DNA from: Nocardiopsis suaedae | Lineage (GTDB): Bacteria > Actinomycetota > Actinomycetes > Streptosporangiales > Streptosporangiaceae | Direction: 5' to 3' | DNA length: 64,000 bases | NCBI RefSeq assembly: GCF_027706745.1 | Contig: NZ_JAQFWP010000030.1 | Location: forward strand, 1 to 64,000 | Program-made: the position numbers and the translations under genes | Shown here: in pieces, positions 1-8,301 of the stretch | How the letters are laid out: the number at the start of each line of letters is the position of its first letter | Numbering within the stretch: position 1 is the stretch's first letter | Notes under the pieces: generated by a model | Seen by the model: only the letters and a program-made list of their open reading frames with translations | Told to the model about the DNA's origin: nothing | The model's database searches: none

Positions 1-407
1 GCGGGCGGCGCGTAACCGGCATACCGGACACAGAACACTGGAACGGGTATCCGGCGCGGTGAAATGGTCACCCCAGAAGGGACCGGGCGGCAGAACCGCC
101 ACCCCCGCCACCCCGAGGGCCTCCGCCCCCGGAAGGACCTTCACACCCCGGCCATCCCGGGCACGCGGACGGGGCCCCGGCGGCCCTGCGCGGCGAAAGG
201 ACCATCGCCGAAGGCGATCGTGTGGCGGAACCGCCACGCAGGACGGCCCCGGGCCGCCTGTTGCGCCCGGAAGGCGGGTTCCGGCCCGGCCCCTACCCGC
301 CCGGTGTCCGGTTCGCCCGGCTCCCGAGCCATGGAGGCTCCTCCCCCGCCCTGATCGACGCCCGGGGCGGCGGCACGGGCAGCAGGGGTGCGCGGTCATC
401 GCGATCC

Positions 408-421
408 CAGAACACGTTCTG
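408..421. promoter_or_regulatory. Palindrome with KstR/TetR-like operator form (copy 1)
   Basis: The 14-mer CAGAACACGTTCTG has 6-bp inverted arms (CAGAAC/GTTCTG) around two bases. The AGAAC-N2-GTTCT form resembles the operators of TetR-family lipid-catabolism regulators of the KstR type. That resemblance is from memory and no target gene is visible next to it. Confidence 0.4.
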
Positions 422-602
422 CCTCCGAAAGAGCCCCAAACGGCACACCCGGACCGCTTACCGCCCCCACTGTCACTGCGGGTAGCCGATATCGGCCCCG
501 AGTGAACCCCGGGCGCCCGGCGGGGGCGCCCAGGTGCCGCTGAACCTGCTCCAACACCCGAGGCGAACGCCACATGCAGGCATGAACCGGGCATTCCGTT
601 CC

Positions 603-616
603 CAGAACGTGTTCTG
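603..616. promoter_or_regulatory. Palindrome with KstR/TetR-like operator form (copy 2)
   Basis: CAGAACGTGTTCTG is the reverse complement of the 14-mer at 408-421. Here the symmetry extends one base further on each side (602-617). Two copies within 200 bp of otherwise gene-free DNA suggest a shared DNA-binding protein. The regulator and regulated gene are unknown. Confidence 0.4.
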
Positions 617-1431
617 GAATCGTCGGCTTCGCACGCCCGGAGCCCCCGCGGGTGTCGCTGAGCGCGCTCCGCGCCCCTCCCACCCCTTAACACGGAGTGT
701 TCGCCCAGGTCACGGCGGTGCCGGGTACGGGGCGGGCCCGGCGGCGGCGGGCCCGGGCGTCGGAGAGCACGAACCCCGACCCCTGCGTCTCACCATGCGG
801 GAGGTTCTCCGTCGAGGGGTGCACGTTGGTTGAGACCACCCCCGAAACCGGGCAACCGGCCGCATCCCGGCGAACCGGAACCCGCCTCTCGGGCGCCACG
901 AACCCCCTCAGAGCATCCCGCGCAGCGAAAAGTACACCCGCCCGCGGATCGGGTGGCGCATCCGCCACACACGACCGCCACCCCCTCCCACCCCCGCCCG
1001 GTATGCCCGGATTATGCCCCCCGGGCGCCCCGCCGCCGCCCACCCGGACCGCGAGGAACCCGCCCGACGGCAAGCAGGCCCAGGGAACCGCCCCGCTTCC
1101 GCCATCGCCGCCCACCACCGGGACCACGCACACACCCGGCAGCCGACAGAACAGCATGCAGGGCCGCCGACCCGCGTCGTTGGCGCCCTCCACCCGGCAC
1201 TCGACAGCCCGCCACCCGGCCGGAGCCCACAAGCGGGGCACCGGTTCTGCCGTCGTTGCCGATTCGGGTCGACCGCCCGCACGTCCGGGAACACCGGCGG
1301 GGCGGAATCCGTTGAGCGCTGCGCGACCGGAGCGGCGGGGGCGGGGTCGCGCCCGCCGGGACCGGTGCGTGCCGGTCTGCTCGCCTGCGCGGGCACCCGG
1401 GAACCCCCCGACCGCGAGAACGAGGAGTTCT

Positions 1432-2097
1432 GTGACCGCTGAACCGACCACCGCTCCCCTGCCTCCGCTGCCCTCCCTCGGTGACCAGGCGGAGCGCCTG
1501 ATCGCGCTGGGGGTGCACGACCGGGCGGGGATCACCGCCGACGACGTGCGCGCGTTCACCGGCAAGGCCGCCGGAGACGCCGCCGGGAACGGCGGCGCCC
1601 TGCTCGCCGTCCACCCGGACCGGGCCCCCGCATCGGCGCTCGCGCCGCTGCTCCGGCGCGGTGGCAAACCCGGATTCATCGTCACCGACATGACCGACGT
1701 CGACCGCTTCGCCCCTGTCGGGATCGACCTGCCCGATGCCCCGCTGTACCTGCTCACCGGCGTGGACCGCGGCGACCGCATGTCCGACTGGAGCCCCGAG
1801 GAGGCCCTGCCCGAGCTCGAGCGGGAGGGCCGCTCCCCGCTCCTGCTCACCGAGGGCGTGCACTGGGTGCTTCAGCAGCCCGAGGCCCTGGACCGCAACC
1901 TCTGCTTCATGACCATCGGGTCCCGTCTCCGCAAGGAGAACGGGAGGTTCGACTCCCGCACGCCCGCCATCTGGATCAGCAACGGGACCGGGAGGGACGG
2001 CAAGGAGCGCCGCGACGCCCCCAAGGTCGGCTGGTGCTGGTGGGGCAACCGCCACACCTGGCTCGGCTTCGGCTCCGCCGTGGCCCGCACGGTCTAA
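1432..2097 (+). CDS. DUF5701 family protein
   Basis: A protein of 221 residues that I recognise as the actinobacterial DUF5701 family, which has no established function. The GTG start at 1432 is chosen because GAGGAG at 1422-1427 sits four bases upstream and because coding-like composition begins there. The C-terminal third carries the Trp-rich segment GWCWWGNRHTWLGFGSA, and the centre carries DVDRFAPVGIDLPDAPLYLL, both as in the family. The protein has no signal peptide or membrane segment and is probably cytosolic. It stands alone; the next gene is over 300 bases downstream. Confidence 0.75.
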   Translation: MTAEPTTAPLPPLPSLGDQAERLIALGVHDRAGITADDVRAFTGKAAGDAAGNGGALLAVHPDRAPASALAPLLRRGGKPGFIVTDMTDVDRFAPVGIDLPDAPLYLLTGVDRGDRMSDWSPEEALPELEREGRSPLLLTEGVHWVLQQPEALDRNLCFMTIGSRLRKENGRFDSRTPAIWISNGTGRDGKERRDAPKVGWCWWGNRHTWLGFGSAVARTV

Positions 2098-2406
2098 GGC
2101 GCCTACCGGGCGGGAGAGGTCCCACTCCGCAGGGCGCGCCCGCCCAGCTGCGGTGCCGCGCGGGCGCATCTGGCGCGGTGCCGCACGGGCGGGGCGCCTC
2201 CGGCGCGGTGACGCGGGTTCCGTCCGGCTGCGGTGGTGCGGGGGCAGCGGGTACGGCGCCGCGCGGGCGCGTCCGCCCGGGGCCGGAGAGCGACCGGCTC
2301 CGGTCTCCGTGCGCACGGACGGGGCGGGTTGGGCACGGAGTGTGCCGGGAACATCACCGATCGGGGTGGGCTCGGAACGGCCGGGCCGCCCCGCGAGGAG
2401 GGTCAC

Positions 2407-2769
2407 GTGCACACGGCCATCCGGGTCGGCGCGGTCCTGGCGGCCGCCGCCACCGCGCTCCCTGTCACCGCTTCCACCCCCGCAATGGCCGACGGCTACT
2501 GCCGGGCGGGCCACGTCTGCATGTGGGAGGACGCCCACTACCAGGGGAGCCGGTACATCGACGTCCGCGCCGGCGGCCCCTACGACATCGACTGGTGGAA
2601 CGGCGACAACGAGATCAGCAGCGTCGACAACGCCTCCGACCTCTACATCGTGATGTACGACAACGACAACACCACCGGCTTCCTCGGCTGCGTCGCACCG
2701 CATCAGCGGATCCCATCGCTCTGGCGCAACGACGAGATGGAGAGCTTCATCGCCCGCGACTTCTGCTGA
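2407..2769 (+). CDS. Secreted peptidase-inhibitor-like protein (family I36)
   Basis: A precursor of 120 residues. The first 28 or so residues form a signal peptide ending ASTPAMA, with cleavage expected before DGYCRAG. The mature part begins with CRAGHVCMWED and has the Trp/Tyr/Asp-rich beta-type sequence of inhibitor family I36 (Streptomyces metalloproteinase-inhibitor-like; crystallin-like fold). Four cysteines, including the last residue, could form two disulfides outside the cell. The GTG start at 2407 is preceded by GAGGAGG at 2395-2401. The family name rests on the C-x5-C-M-W start and overall size; the target protease is unknown. Confidence 0.7.
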   Translation: MHTAIRVGAVLAAAATALPVTASTPAMADGYCRAGHVCMWEDAHYQGSRYIDVRAGGPYDIDWWNGDNEISSVDNASDLYIVMYDNDNTTGFLGCVAPHQRIPSLWRNDEMESFIARDFC

Positions 2770-3044
2770 CCGGTCCGGTCGGGGACCAGCCAGGGACCGG
2801 CCGGGGTCCGCCGCCCCGGCCGGTCGGCGGGCCGTCGACGGCGGGCGGTGGGTCGTCGAGGGCGAACCGCGGGCCGTCGCGGGCCGCCGGGGGACGGCGG
2901 CCGACCGCCGGAGAGAGGCGGCGCCGCCGGGAGGGCTGCCGACCCGGACCCGGTGCCGCCGCTTGCCGCCGCTTGTCCACATTCGGACATGGATTCCGGT
3001 TTTTCCGCTTGTTGTCCGTGTGTCCGACCCGATAGAACACTCCA

Positions 3045-3587
3045 ATGCTCAAAGGAACCAAGGTCGGGCTCCGGGCGCGGCACGACGAGGACATTCCCGT
3101 GCTGCTCGCCGAGCTCTACGACGACGTCGTCAACGGCTCCCGGGCCGACGGGCAGCCCTGGAGGCCGCTCACGCCCGGGACCAAGGACCCGCGGCTCGTC
3201 GTCGACGACTCCAACCGGCAGACCGTGCAGTTCTCCGTGGTGGAGCTGGAAGGCGGAACACTCATCGGGACCGCGGTTCTCGCGGGCATCGACCCCCACC
3301 ACCGGTCCGCGCACGTCGGACTCGGCCTGCGGCCCGGCCACCGCGGGAAGGGCTATGGCACCGACGTGGTCGCGGCCCTGTGCCACTACGGCTTCACCGT
3401 GCGCGGCCTCAAGCGGCTGCAGATCGAGACGCTGGCGGACAACTTCGCCATGCTGCACGCCGCCGAGCGCAACGGCTTCGTCCGCGAGGGGCGGACGCGC
3501 TCTTCGGCCTGGGTGATGGGCGAGTTCCTCGACGAGGTGGTCCTCGGCCTCCTCGCCGAGGAGTACAAGGAGCGCAAGGAGAGCTGA
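3045..3587 (+). CDS. GNAT family N-acetyltransferase (RimJ/RimL type)
   Basis: A 180-residue GNAT protein. The acetyl-CoA pyrophosphate-binding motif is LRPGHRGKGYGTDVV at about residues 96-110, matching Q/RxxGxG/A. The C-terminal half has the usual N-x4-L-H-x-A-E-R-N-G-F motif, as in enzymes that acetylate protein N-termini or small amines. The substrate cannot be told from sequence. ATG at 3045 follows AAAGGAACC-type DNA only loosely, so the start is likely but not certain. A strong hairpin lies 14 bases after the stop codon. Confidence 0.85.
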   Translation: MLKGTKVGLRARHDEDIPVLLAELYDDVVNGSRADGQPWRPLTPGTKDPRLVVDDSNRQTVQFSVVELEGGTLIGTAVLAGIDPHHRSAHVGLGLRPGHRGKGYGTDVVAALCHYGFTVRGLKRLQIETLADNFAMLHAAERNGFVREGRTRSSAWVMGEFLDEVVLGLLAEEYKERKES

Positions 3588-3601
3588 ACCGAACGGCGAA
3601 A

Positions 3602-3633
3602 GGGGCGCCGGGCCGCACGCGGCCCGGCGCCCC
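3602..3633. terminator. Bidirectional hairpin terminator
   Basis: Perfect 15-bp inverted arms beginning GGGGCGCCGGGCCGC, separated by only AC. It sits between the convergent GNAT gene (stop at 3587) and the minus-strand gene ending at 3640. There is no U-tract, as is common in high-GC actinomycetes. Confidence 0.7.
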
Positions 3634-3639
3634 CTCGCG

Positions 3640-4608
3640 TCAGTCGAGCTCGTCGAGCTCCAGGATGTAGACCGGCCACCGGTCGATGACCTCCAGGCCC
3701 GCGCGGTCCGCCGCCTCCGCGACGGTCTCGTCGTCGAACTCCTGGAGGTGGAACTCGCGCACCCCCTCGGCGCCGCGCAGGCCCTCGACGGCCTCGGCCA
3801 GCGCCCCGGCCAGCGCCTCCGGCTCGGGGCCGCGGTGCACCACCAGGCCCGCCGACGCCGTGCCCATCCCGTCGACCACCACCGTGAACTGGGCCGAAGG
3901 GACGCCGTCGCCGTCCTCGGGCATCAGGTCGAAGGTGGCCTCGCCCACGAGCAGGTCCGGGCCGAGGTGGCTGTTGTCCAGCCACTCCCGCACCTCCTCG
4001 CGGTCCCAGTCCTCGCCGAAGTCGTTGTCGGCCCCGAACGCCCGGTACAGCTCGACGTAGGTGTCGAGCAGCGCGTCGTCGGGCTCCGTCGGCATCGTGC
4101 GCACCCGCACCGGCGGCAGGCCGGGCGGGCGCCGCCACTCGGCGCCCGCGCCCCAGGTGCGGCCCTCCTCGCGCTCGACCTCGGCGCCGAGCCGCTCGGC
4201 CAGGCGGGCGTCGGTCTCGCGGTGGGTCGGCGACCAGAGCAGCGCGTCGTGCCCCAGCTCCGCCGCGCGCGCCGCGGCCTCCCGGACGATCCGCTCCACC
4301 AGCGCGAACTCGGCGTCGGTGGTGTCGCGCACGGGCTCGGCGCCGCCCTTGAGCCCCTCGGCCTCCATGGCGGCCAGCGCCCACTGCAGGTGCGGCCCCT
4401 CGTCGTCCGGGTCGTCGGGGGCGAGCAGCACCGCCCACCCCTCCAGTCCTTCCGGGCCGCGGGCGACGACCGCCCCGAGCACACCGAGGTCGTCGTCCTC
4501 CCCGCCCTCCCCGGGCTCGGGCGGCTCCACCCCGGCGGCGGCGCACAGCTCCTCCGCCAGCCGGTCGAGGATCGCCGGATCGCGCTCGAAGCTCAGTTCC
4601 ACGGCCAT
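3640..4608 (-). CDS. Hypothetical protein, possible degenerate two-domain GNAT
   Basis: A very acidic 322-residue protein with no signal peptide or membrane helix. The length and the spacing of repeated stretches (ALVERIVREAAARAAELGHD and, later, LAEAVEGLRGAEGVREFHLQ) recall two-domain GNAT proteins. The motif GHDALLWSPTHRE..LAERLGAEV around residues 125-150 resembles the end of a GNAT fold. A clear Q/RxxGxG/A loop is missing, so activity is doubtful. It shares a bidirectional terminator with the convergent upstream gene. I do not recognise a specific family. Confidence 0.6.
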   Translation of the reverse strand: MAVELSFERDPAILDRLAEELCAAAGVEPPEPGEGGEDDDLGVLGAVVARGPEGLEGWAVLLAPDDPDDEGPHLQWALAAMEAEGLKGGAEPVRDTTDAEFALVERIVREAAARAAELGHDALLWSPTHRETDARLAERLGAEVEREEGRTWGAGAEWRRPPGLPPVRVRTMPTEPDDALLDTYVELYRAFGADNDFGEDWDREEVREWLDNSHLGPDLLVGEATFDLMPEDGDGVPSAQFTVVVDGMGTASAGLVVHRGPEPEALAGALAEAVEGLRGAEGVREFHLQEFDDETVAEAADRAGLEVIDRWPVYILELDELD

Positions 4609-4687
4609 GTGCCACTCTCCCCTGTTTCCCCCGGTGCGTCCGGTCCCCGCCGGAGACTACCGACGTCCGGGGGCCGGGGCGGCCCGG

Positions 4688-5581
4688 TCACGCCGCGCGC
4701 GGCTCCCGCTCGTCGGACGGCGGCCGGTCCGACTCGTCCCCGCTCCAGAAGCTGCCGCCGTACCAGGGCCACCACATGGTGGTCCGTCCGCCGGGGATCA
4801 TCGCGTCCAGGCACATCACGATCCGCAGCGACAGCCCGCCGGCGATCATGCCCGTCGCCAGGTCGGTGAACCAGTGGAAGTGCAGGTAGGCCGAGACGAA
4901 GGACTGCAGCAGCGCGATGCCGACGATGCAGAACCCCAGGCGGCGGATGATGTGCGGGCGCGCCGCCTGGTAGCGGATGATCAGGAACAGCACCAGGCCG
5001 TAGATGAGGATGGCGTTGGCCCCGTGGCCGGAGGGGAAGGACACGCCCCCGGAGTCGCCGAAGAACGACGGGTCGTAGGTGCGGGGGTGGTTGCGCGAGA
5101 AGAACAGCTTCATCGCCGCGACCAGGCTCATCATGCCGACGACGCCGACGGCTCCGAGGATGATCGGCCGCCAGGAGCGGTGCCGGTAGGCGAGCTGGAG
5201 CGCGGTGGCCGCCAGCACGGGGATGGCGACGAACCGCGAGGCGACCGTGTCGGGCCACAGGATCAGGAACTCGCGGATCTCGTCCCAGTACGGCCGAGGT
5301 GCGTTGTTGATCAGATTGTCGATAGGGTGCAACGGGCCGGCCGAGAGCATCGTCATCGTGATGAGCAGCACGGCCATCGCGATCGCGATCTTGTCAGAGG
5401 CGATCCCCCATGCGATCTCGCTCACACTGGGCCAGGTGACACGGCCGTCCTTGGCGCCGCGCGCCGCCTTGGCGGTCAGGCGCGGCACCGTGTCCAGGGC
5501 GCGACGCTGTCTATGGGGTGGCGCCGGTGTCGGCCCCGCGCGTCGCGACGGCTTCGACCTTGTCCGCGATGTAGGCATCAT
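4688..5581 (-). CDS. PAP2 superfamily membrane phosphatase
   Basis: A 297-residue integral membrane protein with about six transmembrane helices. The three PAP2 (acid phosphatase/lipid phosphatase) motifs are present: KLFFSRNHPRT, then FPSGHGAN, then SAYLHFHWFTDLATG. These correspond to KxxxxxxRP, PSGH and SRxxxxxHxxxD, and they supply the catalytic His residues at the outer face. Motif 1 has H between the Arg and Pro residues (RNHP), and motif 3 has Ala where Arg is usual. The likely role is dephosphorylation of undecaprenyl diphosphate, phosphatidic acid or a similar lipid phosphate. Two adjacent ATGs start the frame at 5581 and 5578 without a strong ribosome site. Confidence 0.85.
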   Translation of the reverse strand: MMPTSRTRSKPSRRAGPTPAPPHRQRRALDTVPRLTAKAARGAKDGRVTWPSVSEIAWGIASDKIAIAMAVLLITMTMLSAGPLHPIDNLINNAPRPYWDEIREFLILWPDTVASRFVAIPVLAATALQLAYRHRSWRPIILGAVGVVGMMSLVAAMKLFFSRNHPRTYDPSFFGDSGGVSFPSGHGANAILIYGLVLFLIIRYQAARPHIIRRLGFCIVGIALLQSFVSAYLHFHWFTDLATGMIAGGLSLRIVMCLDAMIPGGRTTMWWPWYGGSFWSGDESDRPPSDEREPRAA

Positions 5582-6121
5582 GTGTGCTCAGTGCTGTCTC
5601 ACGTTTCGTGGGCTGGCCTGCGGCACGGGTGTGCTTCGGGGGACGGGCTCGCCGCTCGGACTCGTACGGGGAATGGGGAACGTCTCTCGGGCGCGAGGTC
5701 AGAGCACCCGGTTCCGGACTGCGGAACCGCCGCGGGTCCGGGGCCGCGGGGGCGGAGCGGGAAGGAGGCGGATCCGCTCGTGCGCGGGGACGGCCGGTCA
5801 CCGGGAGGGGTCCCGCGCTCCACGTTACCCGGTTTTGATCGAACATTTCCGACAGGAGAGCATAGCGCTCCACTCCGTCAAGGGGCGCGGCGCCCCGGTG
5901 GCTACGATCGTCCTACCTCGCACTTTGCCGTCCGGTCAGCGGAGTTCGGGGCGAAGTTCACCCGCACGCGCCCCGACCGTGAGCGTTCCGTTAGCACATC
6001 CGAGGTATCGGTCGTCCGATATTTCCGCCGGAGGCGGCCCGTTCCGGGCGGCTAAGGTGCAAGCGCTCCCCTACGACCGGGACCGCCGCGGCAGCGGCGC
6101 CCCCGACCAGAAAGGCCGTTG
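5582..6121. other. Divergent intergenic region
   Basis: This 540-bp gap lies between the divergent PAP2 and GntR genes and holds no convincing coding sequence. An inverted repeat TATCGG-TCGT-CCGATA at 6006-6021, about 100 bp upstream of the GntR start, is a plausible operator. The AT-richer stretch around 5830-5880 could hold the PAP2 promoter. Confidence 0.5.
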
Positions 6122-6790
6122 ATGCCCGCCACGCCCGACGACGCCGCACGGGTGGCCCGCAACCCCCTCCGCGAGCAGATCCGCCGCGTTCTGGTGGAGG
6201 GTCTGCTCTCGGGGAGGTGGAAGCCCGGCGAGCGCATCGTCGAACGCCGGATCGCCGCAGAGCTCAACGTCAGCCAGGCCCCCGTGCGGGAGGCGCTGCG
6301 CGAGCTGGAGACGCTTCGGCTGATCGACTCGGTCCCGAACAAGGGGGCGCGGGTTCGCGAGTTCGGTGTGGCGGACATGGCGGAGATCTATCCCGTCCGG
6401 GCCGGTCTCGAACGCGTCGCGGCCGAACTCGCCGCGGACCGGCTGGCCGAGGACCCCGCGCCGCTCCGGGACGAGGTGGAGCGGCTGCGCCGCGCCACCG
6501 AGGAGGGCGACGTGGAGGAGCAGATCCGGCACAGTGTGGAGTTCCACCGCCGGATCGTCCTGGCCGCCCGCAACGACGTGCTGCTGCACACCTGGGAGTC
6601 GCTGGGCGTGGAGGTGTGGACCCGGCTGTCGGTGCGCTGGCTGGACATGGAGCTGCACGCCAAGGCGGCCGACCACGCGCGCATCACCCGGGCGTTCGTG
6701 GAGCGGGATCCGGACGTGGGGCGGATGCTGAGTGAGCACGTTCACAATTACGTCGACGCCGCCATGAAGTCCCGCGACGCGGGGAACTGA
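6122..6790 (+). CDS. GntR family transcriptional regulator, FCD domain
   Basis: A 222-residue regulator. The N-terminal winged helix (about residues 15-80) contains the GntR signature GERIVERRIAAELNVSQAPVR followed by EALRELE. The all-helical C-terminal half (about 90-215) is an FCD effector domain. It contains the metal/ligand-binding His residues in EFHRRIVLAARN and DHARITRAFVERD. FadR-type regulators commonly sense organic acids such as lactate or pyruvate. ATG at 6122 is used; a TTG sits directly before it, and AAAGG at 6111-6115 fits either. The gene points toward the pdh operon and is followed by a large palindrome, suggesting it controls that operon and perhaps itself. Confidence 0.88.
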   Translation: MPATPDDAARVARNPLREQIRRVLVEGLLSGRWKPGERIVERRIAAELNVSQAPVREALRELETLRLIDSVPNKGARVREFGVADMAEIYPVRAGLERVAAELAADRLAEDPAPLRDEVERLRRATEEGDVEEQIRHSVEFHRRIVLAARNDVLLHTWESLGVEVWTRLSVRWLDMELHAKAADHARITRAFVERDPDVGRMLSEHVHNYVDAAMKSRDAGN

Positions 6791-6865
6791 CCGTCCCAGA
6801 CCGCCCGGGACCGCCGGCCCGCCCCGGGGGCGGGGGCCGGTTTCGCCCGGGATTTCCTCTAGAGT

Positions 6866-6892
6866 CGGATTGATCGATCATCGATCAATCCG
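6866..6892. promoter_or_regulatory. Large palindromic operator candidate upstream of pdhA
   Basis: Perfect 13-bp inverted arms, CGGATTGATCGAT and its complement, surround a single C. It is the most AT-rich spot in the spacer, 282 bp before pdhA and 75 bp after the GntR stop. It is probably the binding site for a dimeric regulator, with the adjacent FCD-GntR protein the obvious candidate. Confidence 0.65.
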
Positions 6893-7173
6893 TAGAGTGT
6901 CCGCGACGCACGTCACACGCGCAGGGCTCGCCACCCGCCCGGCGGTTCCCTTCAGGGCGAACGCCCCTGCAGGAATGGCCGCCGACCCGTGGGGAAACGA
7001 GCACAAGAGAGTTCTTCGCACACGAACAACTCCACAGCCACCGAGCGCCGCGCCGTTGAGCCCGGCTGCGCGCTCCCCCGCCCCGGACCCGCCGCACAGC
7101 GGGCCACGGGCACCGGTCCCTCGCGGCCCATCGGTCCCGGGAGGGCCGATCCCGCACGTAGAAAGGCACCACC

Positions 7174-8283
7174 ATGGCTGACACGGCCAAGCCGAAGGGC
7201 GGCGGCACCGCCAGGAACTCGGGCGGCCGCAGGCGCAACCGGTCCGGCGCCGCGCAGAAGATCGCCGACGAGCAGCCCAAGGTCCTGCTCGACTACTACC
7301 GGCAGATGCTGCTGGTCCGCCGGTTCGAGGAGCGCACCGCCCAGGCCTACACGCAGGCCCGCATCGGCGGCTACTGCCACCTCAACCTCGGTGAGGAGGC
7401 CACCGTCGTGGGCCTGATGACGGCCCTCAAGGACGAGGACTACCTCTTCACCAACTACCGCGACCACGGCTACGCGATCGGCAAGGGCATGAGCCCCCGC
7501 CGCGTCATGGCCGAGCTCTACGGCCGCTCCACCGGCGTGTCCAAGGGCTGGGGCGGGTCCATGCACATGTACGACACCGAGGTCCGCATGCTCGGCGGGT
7601 ACGGCATCGTCGGCGGCCAGCTCCCCCTGGCCACCGGTGCCGCCCTGGCCGTGTCCTACCGCGGCGGCGACGAGGTCGTCATGTGCCAGATGGGCGACGG
7701 CACCACCAACATCGGCGCCTGGCACGAGTCCCTCAACATCGCCGCCCTGTGGAACCTGCCCATCGTCTTCGTGGTGATCAACAACTTCACCGGCATGGGC
7801 ACCACCGTCGACATGTCCTCGGCCGAGCCCGAGCTGCACAAGCGCGGCTCCGCCTTCCGCATCGAGGGCGTCAAGGTCGACGGGCGCAACGTGCTGGAGG
7901 TCCGCGACGCCGCCGCCGACCTGGTCGAACGCGCCCGCTCCGAGCAGCGCCCCTTCCTGCTGGAGGCCACCAGCTACCGGATGAAGGGCCACTCCGTCGT
8001 CGACCCGGCCAAGTACCGCACCGAGGAGCAGGCGGCCGAGGCCAAGGACGAGCAGAACGACCCGGTCGCCATCTTCGCCAAGCAGCTCAGCGACGCCGGC
8101 GTGCTCACCGACGAGCTGCGCGAGGAGATCGCCGCGTCCGTCAAGGAGGAGGTGGCCGACGCCGCCGACTTCGCCGAGAACAGCCCGCACCCCGACGTGT
8201 CGACGCTGTTCGACTACACCTACGCCACCCCCGTGGCGAACGAGTCGCGCCGCATGCCCGCCGACCCGGTCTTCGCCGAGTAG
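7174..8283 (+). CDS. pdhA: Pyruvate/2-oxoacid dehydrogenase E1 component, alpha subunit
   Basis: A 369-residue E1-alpha subunit that, with E1-beta, uses thiamine diphosphate to decarboxylate a 2-oxoacid and reductively acetylate the lipoyl arm of E2. The thiamine-binding motif begins GDGTTNIGAWHESLN at about residue 172 and ends FVVINN. The GGYGIVGGQLPLATGAALA segment and the loop RGSAFRIEGVKVDG are also typical. Residues 1-30 are a basic, Gly/Ala-rich tail. ATG at 7174 follows GAAAGG. The downstream pdhB starts 18 bp after the stop. Pyruvate is the likely substrate, but a branched-chain or acetoin substrate cannot be excluded from sequence. Confidence 0.92.
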   Translation: MADTAKPKGGGTARNSGGRRRNRSGAAQKIADEQPKVLLDYYRQMLLVRRFEERTAQAYTQARIGGYCHLNLGEEATVVGLMTALKDEDYLFTNYRDHGYAIGKGMSPRRVMAELYGRSTGVSKGWGGSMHMYDTEVRMLGGYGIVGGQLPLATGAALAVSYRGGDEVVMCQMGDGTTNIGAWHESLNIAALWNLPIVFVVINNFTGMGTTVDMSSAEPELHKRGSAFRIEGVKVDGRNVLEVRDAAADLVERARSEQRPFLLEATSYRMKGHSVVDPAKYRTEEQAAEAKDEQNDPVAIFAKQLSDAGVLTDELREEIAASVKEEVADAADFAENSPHPDVSTLFDYTYATPVANESRRMPADPVFAE

Positions 8284-8301
8284 AAGTAAGGAGAGCGGGA
8301 C

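Larger units (their letters stand above)
1..1431. other. Long stretch without a convincing gene
   Basis: No frame here has the codon pattern, start site and recognisable protein expected of a gene. The open frames present encode Arg/Pro/Gly-rich strings typical of antisense or non-coding GC-rich DNA. What stands out is two related 14-bp palindromes (408-421 and 603-616) with a half-site near 31-36, and GTGGCGG/CCGCCAC hairpin-like pairs near 222-237 and 951-967. The plus-strand frame of the DUF5701 gene stays open upstream to about 697, but there is no ribosome binding site there and the composition changes at the GTG at 1432. Confidence 0.6.

Noticed and set aside
59-505. 148-codon plus-strand frame at the left edge
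   Set aside because: Product is almost only Pro, Arg, Gly and Ala, as in non-coding GC-rich DNA; no start signal.
222-967. GTGGCGG/CCGCCAC pairs compared with the element's GTGGCGGA motifs
   Set aside because: Only the short core is shared and such GC-rich palindromes are expected by chance here; no longer homology to 27053-27159 was seen.
1012-3045. Long minus-strand open frame across DUF5701 and I36 genes
   Set aside because: Composition is typical of an antisense shadow and both plus-strand genes have family similarity and ribosome sites.
5584-5838. 84-codon plus-strand frame in the PAP2-GntR spacer
   Set aside because: Arg/Gly-rich low-complexity product, no ribosome site, no similarity to a known family.
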